A stretch of 10,712 nucleotides of DNA from CAZVFX01 sp964626565. Its GTDB lineage: Bacteria; Myxococcota_A; UBA9042; CAIXZC01. Numbering within the stretch: the first letter of the stretch is position 1; each line of letters opens with the position of its first letter. Of the stretch, positions 6,537 to 10,712 are shown one piece after another. The translations under genes were made by a program, and so were the position numbers. The DNA lies in contig CAZVFX010000188.1 in the NCBI GenBank assembly GCA_964626565.1, positions 1 to 10,712 on the forward strand. Direction: 5' to 3'. The notes beneath the pieces were generated by a model. That model had not been told where the DNA came from. It did not search any database and saw only the letters and a list, made by a program, of their open reading frames with translations.

Positions 6537-7940
6537 ATGGTGTCGAAGGAAAAAACGTTGCTGGTTGTTGACGACGACGATGCATTCCGCACTGTCTTGT
6601 CTCGTGAACTCAAGCGCCGGGGATATGCGGTTACGACCGCCCGGTGCGGAGAGGAGGCGCTCGACAAGTTTGCCGAAAAGGAGCCCAGGGTCGTGCTGCT
6701 GGACCTGCGTCTGCCCGACATGGACGGGTTGGAGGTTCTTTCCGCGATGCGGAAGCGTTCCACCCGGGCCGAGGTCATAATCCTTACCGGTCACGGCACC
6801 ATCGACACCGCGATTCGGGCGATCCGGGACGGGGCTTTCGACTACACCTCCAAGCCGTGCCCCATGGACGATCTGGAGATCCGTGTGGAGAGGGCGTTGG
6901 AGCGGCAGACGCTGCGCCAGCGTAACGTGGTGCTGGAACGGGGGTTGCGCCCGGGGGACCCGAAACGCTCCATTATCTGGGAAAGTGCGGAGTTTCAGCA
7001 GGTTATCGACCTGGCGGAGCGGGTGGCCCCCACCGATTCCACCGCCTTGATCCTGGGGGAAACCGGGGTCGGCAAGGGGATGCTGGCCAAGCTGGTTCAT
7101 GCGCGCAGTGCGCGTGCGGATGGGCCGTTCGTGGTGGTGGAATGCGCTGCGCTGCAGGAGAGTCTATTGCAGAGCGAGTTGTTCGGCCATGAACGGGGTG
7201 CGTTTACCGGCGCGGACCGGGCCAAGCCGGGGCTGTTCGAGGTTGCCGACGGCGGCACCATCTTCCTGGACGAAATCGGCGAGGTGAATCTGGCCACCCA
7301 GGTGAAGCTGTTGCGTATTTTGGACAGCTCGACTTTTCGCAGGGTAGGGGGCACCACCGAGATGCGCGCGGATGTACGTTTCCTGGCTGCGACCAATCGC
7401 GACGTTCGTGCGCTGGTGAAGCAGGGGCTCTTCCGAGAGGATTTCTACTACCGGATAAGCACTATCACCATCGATGTGCCGCCGTTGCGTGAGCGGCGCG
7501 ACGATGTGGATGCGCTGGTGCACCATCTGGTGGGTCTATTTGGCGAGAGGTTCGAGGTGGACCGGCGCATTTCGCCGGCTGCGATGCAAGTGATCCACCG
7601 CTACTCGTGGCCAGGCAACGTGCGGGAGCTGGTAAACGCAATAGAGGGGGCCATGATTGTTTGTGACGGCCCGGAAATTCAGCCCCACCATCTTCCCCGG
7701 GTACTTCACTCCGGTGCACCCGAGGGGTGGGCCGGTTCCGCAGGCGAAGCAGACGATTCCTCCCTGGCCAGCCTGGCCGAGCTTCAAAAAGCACACATCG
7801 CCAGGGTGCTGGCCCACACCGGAGGCCGCCGCAAAGAGGCAGCGGAGATACTGGGCATCAGCGAGCGCAATCTCTACCGCAAACTGGCGGCATACGACGC
7901 CGGCATTCTGAGCGAGGATACGCAAGACCGCAGCGATTGA
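6537..7940 (+). CDS. NtrC-family sigma54-dependent response regulator
   Basis: 467 residues. The receiver domain is at 5-120, with acidic pocket D12-D15, phosphoacceptor D56, T84 and K106. The AAA+ sigma54-interaction domain is at about 145-370, with Walker A GETGVGKG (174-181), the sigma54-contacting loop GAFTGA (221-226, intact), Walker B TIFLDE (241-246), the REDFYYR region (300-306) and WPGNVREL (358-365). A Fis-type helix-turn-helix is at about 415-452. All catalytic features are present, so it should activate sigma54 promoters when phosphorylated. The start is ATG 6537, one base after the kinase stop, with GGGGAGG upstream. The frame extends 32 codons further back but only inside the kinase gene. 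The adjacent divergent intergenic region holds matching sigma54 promoter and enhancer-like sites, making the redox operon the likely target. Confidence 0.96.
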   Translation: MVSKEKTLLVVDDDDAFRTVLSRELKRRGYAVTTARCGEEALDKFAEKEPRVVLLDLRLPDMDGLEVLSAMRKRSTRAEVIILTGHGTIDTAIRAIRDGAFDYTSKPCPMDDLEIRVERALERQTLRQRNVVLERGLRPGDPKRSIIWESAEFQQVIDLAERVAPTDSTALILGETGVGKGMLAKLVHARSARADGPFVVVECAALQESLLQSELFGHERGAFTGADRAKPGLFEVADGGTIFLDEIGEVNLATQVKLLRILDSSTFRRVGGTTEMRADVRFLAATNRDVRALVKQGLFREDFYYRISTITIDVPPLRERRDDVDALVHHLVGLFGERFEVDRRISPAAMQVIHRYSWPGNVRELVNAIEGAMIVCDGPEIQPHHLPRVLHSGAPEGWAGSAGEADDSSLASLAELQKAHIARVLAHTGGRRKEAAEILGISERNLYRKLAAYDAGILSEDTQDRSD

Positions 7941-7986
7941 CTTGCACGGTTGCCGTGTAATCGGTGAAGTAGCTGTGGAGGCTTGA

Positions 7987-8118
7987 ATGATTCGGTCTTT
8001 TGGAGACAGGCGAACGGAAGACTTGTTTCACTGCATCCGGGTGAACGATCAGTGGAGACTGGTCCTTCGGTGGGAAGCCGGCGGGGTTGTTGAAGTCCGG
8101 TTGACTGACAGTTACTAG
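7987..8118 (+). pseudogene. higB: HigB-like toxin remnant with in-frame central deletion
   Basis: A 43-codon frame from ATG 7987 to TAG 8118, with a good GGAGG ribosome binding site. The first 15 residues (MIRSFGDRRTEDLFH) match the start of HigB/RelE-family toxins (proteic killer suppression protein, normally about 90 residues). The remainder (IRVNDQWRLVLRW, then VVEVRLTDSY) matches their C-terminal third. The roughly 45-50 residues between them are absent, yet the frame is kept. The missing part holds much of the RelE fold and the central histidine reported as catalytic for Proteus HigB. The usual DYH C-terminus also reads DSY, so nuclease activity is unlikely. The antitoxin gene follows after 10 bases. 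It may be a decayed toxin leaving an orphan antitoxin, or a small peptide still made and bound by HigA. Confidence 0.78.
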
Positions 8119-8128
8119 GGGGTGGGTG

Positions 8129-8416
8129 ATGTTGCCTCAGAACAGAGTACCGAGCCTTCCGGGTGAGATTCTCTTGGAGGAGTTTCTTCGACCGATGGGT
8201 CTGACGCAGGTCGCTTTTGCCCGACACGTGGGTGTGCCGCTGCAGCGGGTGAACCAGATTGTACGGGGCAAGCGGGGAGTCACTCCGGAGACGGCCTGGC
8301 TGTTCTCCAGGGCCTTCAACACGACCCCGGAGTTTTGGATGAACCTCCAGATCGCGCACGACCTCGCGCGTCAAGAGCCTTCCCGCCATGTCGAACCCCT
8401 GGTGCGCTCAGCTTGA
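8129..8416 (+). CDS. higA: HigA-family antitoxin (XRE helix-turn-helix)
   Basis: 95 residues from ATG 8129. PGEILLEEFLRPMGLTQVA near the N-terminus is the hallmark of HigA antitoxins, followed by the helix-turn-helix (about residues 24-55; VPLQRVNQIVRGKRGVTPETAWLFSRAF) and the family C-terminus (TTPEFWMNLQIAHDLA). The length is normal and the gene looks intact. It should dimerise, bind the operator of its own locus and, in a complete locus, neutralise HigB. A GGGGG stretch 6 bases before ATG 8129 favours this start over the overlapping GTG at 8126. The gene lies 10 bases after the deleted toxin gene in the usual toxin-first HigBA order. Without an active toxin it may survive as a local repressor. 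Confidence 0.92.
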   Translation: MLPQNRVPSLPGEILLEEFLRPMGLTQVAFARHVGVPLQRVNQIVRGKRGVTPETAWLFSRAFNTTPEFWMNLQIAHDLARQEPSRHVEPLVRSA

Positions 8417-8738
8417 AACCTGCCTGCGCCTCAAGGGCCCTCCCTCATCTCCCCTGTTTCCTTGCCAATGGGCGTTGTCAGCAGCGGTCCCGCTTTCAGG
8501 AACTCCATCCGACCGCAGTCCCTTGATCACTGCGGGGTGGGCCCTTGGCCGGTGGACAAGGACACGTGGACCGTCGTTCTTCTCCTCGGTTCCGCGTGGA
8601 CCACCTGTCTCGGCGGTCAGGCAAACCCTTCACACAGGGCACGCTGTCCGCTATAATTGGGCCTGGACGCTGGATGAGGTACCAGAGAGTGAAGGCCAAT
8701 GGGTCAGACTCGGGTTCTTGTCCAACTGGAGGTGCACC
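8417..8738. other. Intergenic stretch between antitoxin and cysteine-rich lipoprotein genes
   Basis: No convincing gene lies here. The frame of the downstream lipoprotein is open through it, but the encoded peptide is low-quality (Ser/Pro/Arg-rich, no domain) and lies upstream of the predicted promoter. An inverted repeat CCGCAGT/ACTGCGG (8513-8519 and 8529-8535) could form a hairpin, but no T-run follows. The clearest element is the promoter at 8629-8657. Confidence 0.55.
8629..8657 (+). promoter_or_regulatory. Sigma70-type promoter for the cysteine-rich lipoprotein gene
   Basis: TTCACA (8629-8634) is separated by exactly 17 bases from a perfect TATAAT (8652-8657). Only one base differs from the combined consensus. 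Transcription would begin near 8664, about 75 bases before the preferred GTG start with its GGAGG site. Confidence 0.68.
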
Positions 8739-9845
8739 GTGGCTACCGTGGTCCCCCGGACGAGACAGGCGGCCCCTGCAGAATCAGATGGCGCCCAGTA
8801 TCGCGGGGCCGTGAGGTGGTCAACCTCTCTATTCGGCTGGTTTGTGGTTATGTGCTCAATCGTCTGCCCCGCTGGCTGCACCGCGGCTGACGACCCCTCT
8901 GCAGTCAACGACGACCTTAGTGGATGGTACAACAGACAGGTGGTCAAGGAGTCTATCATCAAGAGTTCCGTCTGCCGCGGTGGCACGCCGTTTTTCGGCT
9001 GGTCTCCCGCAGCGCAATATGGCGATTACCCCTACTTCGGGTATCCCCCCCCCGAGCACGAGCCCCGGTGGCTTTGCATGGCCGCGGCCACGGACTGCTA
9101 TGAGTACTTGCAGTGCCCGGGAATGCGGGAGGGACCGGTGGCATGCGATGCGGGCGAGTTCGTGCCACGCTGTGAGGGGAAGTCCGTTGTGAGCTGTGAG
9201 TGGCTGCCCTCTGGAGAGTACGTGGAATGGTGGGAGGATTGCTCCCTCACTGCGTATGGGAAGACTTGTCTCGCCAATTCCGAGGGGCAGCCTGTCTGTG
9301 GACACGCCACATGTGATTCTCCGGCGGGGTGTGATGATGACGTTGCAGAAGTGTGCGTAAACAGCGTCCTAAGACGGGTTGATTGCGGCAAGTTGGACAT
9401 GTCTTGCTCTGTCGTACAGGATGCTGCTGGGTTTCCCGCCGGAATTTGCGAGATGCCCGGCGTGGAATGGCACCCAATCCCGAAGTACTCCAGCACGGAA
9501 CCTTCGGACACGGAGTGTGCATGCAAGGGGAGCATCCTCTTGGCCAGAGCGGCAGGGATCTCCTTCATCTGGGGGGAGGATTGCTCGTTGATGCACCCTG
9601 ATGAGACCTGCATACTCCTTACGACGGACACAGGGGGAGGCCCCCACACACACTGTTCCTGCGGCTTCGAGGGCAAGTATACCCCCCCTCTCCCGGTGAC
9701 TTGTGCGGGACACACCCTCGAGTACTGTTTGGACGAGAACTGTGAGCAATACGACTGCTCCAGCTTCATGGGCGCGACGTGCCACCCGGAGCCCGGGTAC
9801 GTCTGTGCATCACAGGAGTGGACTCCCTGGACGCAAGAGCCGTAG
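8739..9845 (+). CDS. Cysteine-rich predicted lipoprotein with four repeated disulfide-type modules
   Basis: 368 residues from GTG 8739, chosen because GGAGG lies 6 bases upstream and a good promoter precedes it. GTG 8811 is in frame and gives a more usual signal length; the frame also extends back to 8388, upstream of the promoter. Residues about 25-46 are a hydrophobic signal ending PAGC, with C47 the likely lipidated cysteine (the -3 position is not Leu, so the lipobox is imperfect). The mature part has 29 cysteines. Four modules share the pattern C-x-G/D ... C ... (D)C-S/G ... T/S-C ... C: residues about 145-187, 198-237, 260-308 and 322-356. Such modules are familiar from secreted proteins of Myxococcota, where disulfides probably stabilise small beta units at the cell surface. 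There is no catalytic motif. Cysteine content and codon use differ from the redox genes. A structural or binding role is guesswork. Confidence 0.78.
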   Translation: MATVVPRTRQAAPAESDGAQYRGAVRWSTSLFGWFVVMCSIVCPAGCTAADDPSAVNDDLSGWYNRQVVKESIIKSSVCRGGTPFFGWSPAAQYGDYPYFGYPPPEHEPRWLCMAAATDCYEYLQCPGMREGPVACDAGEFVPRCEGKSVVSCEWLPSGEYVEWWEDCSLTAYGKTCLANSEGQPVCGHATCDSPAGCDDDVAEVCVNSVLRRVDCGKLDMSCSVVQDAAGFPAGICEMPGVEWHPIPKYSSTEPSDTECACKGSILLARAAGISFIWGEDCSLMHPDETCILLTTDTGGGPHTHCSCGFEGKYTPPLPVTCAGHTLEYCLDENCEQYDCSSFMGATCHPEPGYVCASQEWTPWTQEP

Positions 9846-9848
9846 AGA

Positions 9849-9962
9849 GGCCCCGGCAGTGGCCGGGAGGGTTGGGATGTGGGCGCTGACGGTCAGGAAG
9901 CGACAATCTATCCCCTTTCCGCCCTCCGCTGCGCTCCGGGCACCTTTCCCAGCGGGAAAGGA
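9849..9962 (+). repeat. Direct repeat copy 1 flanking the DUF559 cassette
   Basis: 114 bases that recur at 10599-10712 with one mismatch (G at 9861, A at 10611); 9862-9962 is identical to 10612-10712. The copy begins 4 bases after the lipoprotein stop. It contains the hairpin CCTTTCCC-AGC-GGGAAAGG (9943-9961). The true right end of the repeat is unknown because copy 2 is cut by the window edge. Confidence 0.95.
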
Positions 9963-10182
9963 CCTCTTCTACGGCCACCACTCCAGCCGATCCTCCTCGT
10001 AAGCGCCGACAGGCGCGGAAACGTCATGCTTCGGCCCGCGCACCTGAAGGTGCATAGGCCCTCAGGAGAATCGGCCCTCGTGGTGGTGGAATAAGCGGTC
10101 CTTTCCCGTTGGGAAAGGTGGCGCCGCAGGCGTCGGATAGGGGATAGCTTGTCCGCCACCTGACCGCCATCTCCCAGAACCC
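9869..10182. repeat. Large imperfect palindrome between repeat copy 1 and the DUF559 gene
   Basis: The sequence about 9869-9999 and the reverse complement of about 10062-10182 align over most of their length: GGTCAGG, CTATCCCCT, the CACCTTTCCC hairpin, GGACC-CTT and GCCGAT-CTCCT occur in the same order in both. The axis is near 10030. Each arm carries its own CCTTTCCC-N3-GGGAAAGG hairpin (9943-9961 and 10100-10118). Two smaller hairpins lie near the axis: GCGCC-GACA-GGCGC (10003-10016) and GCACCT-GA-AGGTGC (10040-10053). The arms have diverged, so this is an old or relaxed fold-back structure. No coding frame in it looks real. It accounts for the gene-free stretch 9846-10195. Confidence 0.82.
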
Positions 10183-10270
10183 AAAAACCAGAAAAATGAG
10201 ATCTTTTCTGCCAACCGGGAGCCAAACTCCCGATAACAAGGTTGTAACCCAACAAAACAAGGAGGAGCAC

Positions 10271-10612
10271 TTGGACCTGCACAGAAGAGCTAAACACCTA
10301 CGTCAGAACATGACCAGAGCAGAGCGGCTGCTCTGGTCTCAACTCAAGGCCCGTCGACTGGCGGGTTACAAATTCCGTCGCCAGCACGTCATGGACGGCT
10401 TCATCGTCGACTTTGCTTGCCTCAGGGGCAAGCTTATTGTCGAGATCGATGGCGGCTGCCATGAGGACTCTACGGAGGTCGATGCCGGCCGCACCGAGTG
10501 GCTGGAAGGCGAAGGCTTCCGGGTTGTGCGGTTTGACAATGACGAGGTCTTGCACGACCTCGATGGGGTGCTGGCGAGAATACGCCAGGCGGTTGAGGGG
10601 CCCCGGCAGTAG
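10271..10612 (+). CDS. DUF559 (Vsr/PD-(D/E)XK-like) endonuclease-domain protein
   Basis: 113 residues from TTG 10271, which has AGGAGG 5 bases upstream. An in-frame ATG at 10196 would add 25 residues without family similarity and has no ribosome binding site. The whole DUF559 domain is present: RRAKHLRQNMTRAERLLWSQLKARRL at the start, then FRRQHVMDGFIVDFACLRGKLIVEIDGGCHE, and the end GFRVVRFDNDEVL. The Asp of VDF and the Glu/Asp of VEIDG fit a PD-(D/E)XK-type active site; the common DGGQH reads DGGCH here. Family members are small proteins related to very-short-patch-repair endonucleases and often lie in repeat-flanked intergenic cassettes; their biological role is not settled. The last residues and the TAG stop are encoded by the second direct repeat. 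Gene and repeat therefore look like one unit. Confidence 0.88.
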   Translation: MDLHRRAKHLRQNMTRAERLLWSQLKARRLAGYKFRRQHVMDGFIVDFACLRGKLIVEIDGGCHEDSTEVDAGRTEWLEGEGFRVVRFDNDEVLHDLDGVLARIRQAVEGPRQ

Positions 10613-10712
10613 CCGGGAGGGTTGGGATGTGGGCGCTGACGGTCAGGAAGCGACAATCTATCCCCTTTCCGCCCTCCGCTGCGCTCCGGGCACCTTTCCC
10701 AGCGGGAAAGGA
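10599..10712 (+). repeat. Direct repeat copy 2, truncated by the window edge
   Basis: This copy starts inside the 3' end of the DUF559 gene and lies exactly 750 bases from copy 1. It differs from it only at 10611, within the DUF559 stop codon. The CCTTTCCC-N3-GGGAAAGG hairpin recurs at 10693-10711. The sequence is still identical at the last base of the window, so the repeat continues beyond it. Confidence 0.95.

Noticed and set aside
7945..7957. Hairpin CACGG-TTG-CCGTG after the response regulator, considered as a terminator
   Set aside because: The stem is short and no T-run follows.
8388..8738. Upstream extension of the cysteine-rich lipoprotein frame
   Set aside because: It lies mostly before a strong promoter, overlaps the end of higA, and would place the signal peptide more than 140 residues from the N-terminus.
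9849..10712. CRISPR array or classical insertion sequence as explanation of the repeats
   Set aside because: There are only two long copies 750 bases apart with no spacer-like periodicity, and no transposase or target-site duplication is visible.

Overview
The window is GC-rich DNA from a Gram-negative bacterium, most likely a deltaproteobacterial lineage such as Myxococcota or Desulfobacterota. The grounds are a multiheme cytochrome/NrfD redox operon under a sigma54-type response regulator, a c-heme histidine kinase, and a cysteine-rich lipoprotein built from repeated modules. This placement is inference from gene style; no marker gene is present.

Left part (1-4292, minus strand). A partial exported protein with beta-barrel-like composition runs off the left edge (start about 590). 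Before it lies a tight five-gene operon transcribed right to left: a small membrane-anchored protein, a stand-alone cyclic-nucleotide-binding-fold protein, a tetraheme cytochrome c, a Tat-exported four-cluster ferredoxin and a NrfD-type membrane subunit. The last three form a recognisable quinone/periplasm electron-transfer module, comparable with Geobacter Cbc4 (CbcSTU) and with the Hmc/Dsr/Nrf/Psr families. Two of the junctions are ATGA overlaps and a third has a one-base gap.

Middle (4293-7940). A 368-bp divergent intergenic region separates the operon from a plus-strand two-component system. The kinase has two CXXCH motifs in its periplasmic domain, and the response regulator is a complete NtrC-type sigma54 activator. 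The intergenic region holds a near-consensus sigma54 promoter for the redox operon, a weaker sigma54-like site facing the kinase, and two related palindromes placed almost exactly midway between them. The simplest reading is that a heme-based periplasmic sensor controls expression of the electron-transfer complex, and perhaps of itself.

Right part (7941-10712, plus strand). A HigBA-type toxin-antitoxin locus has an intact antitoxin but a toxin gene with an in-frame central deletion (43 codons, with start, ribosome binding site and stop retained). Next comes a 322-bp gap with a good sigma70-type promoter, then a cysteine-rich lipoprotein with four repeated disulfide-type modules. The window ends in a repeat cassette: a DUF559 endonuclease-like gene flanked by direct copies (exactly 750 bp apart) of a repeat of at least 114 bp, with a large imperfect palindrome between the first copy and the gene. 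The second copy runs off the right edge.
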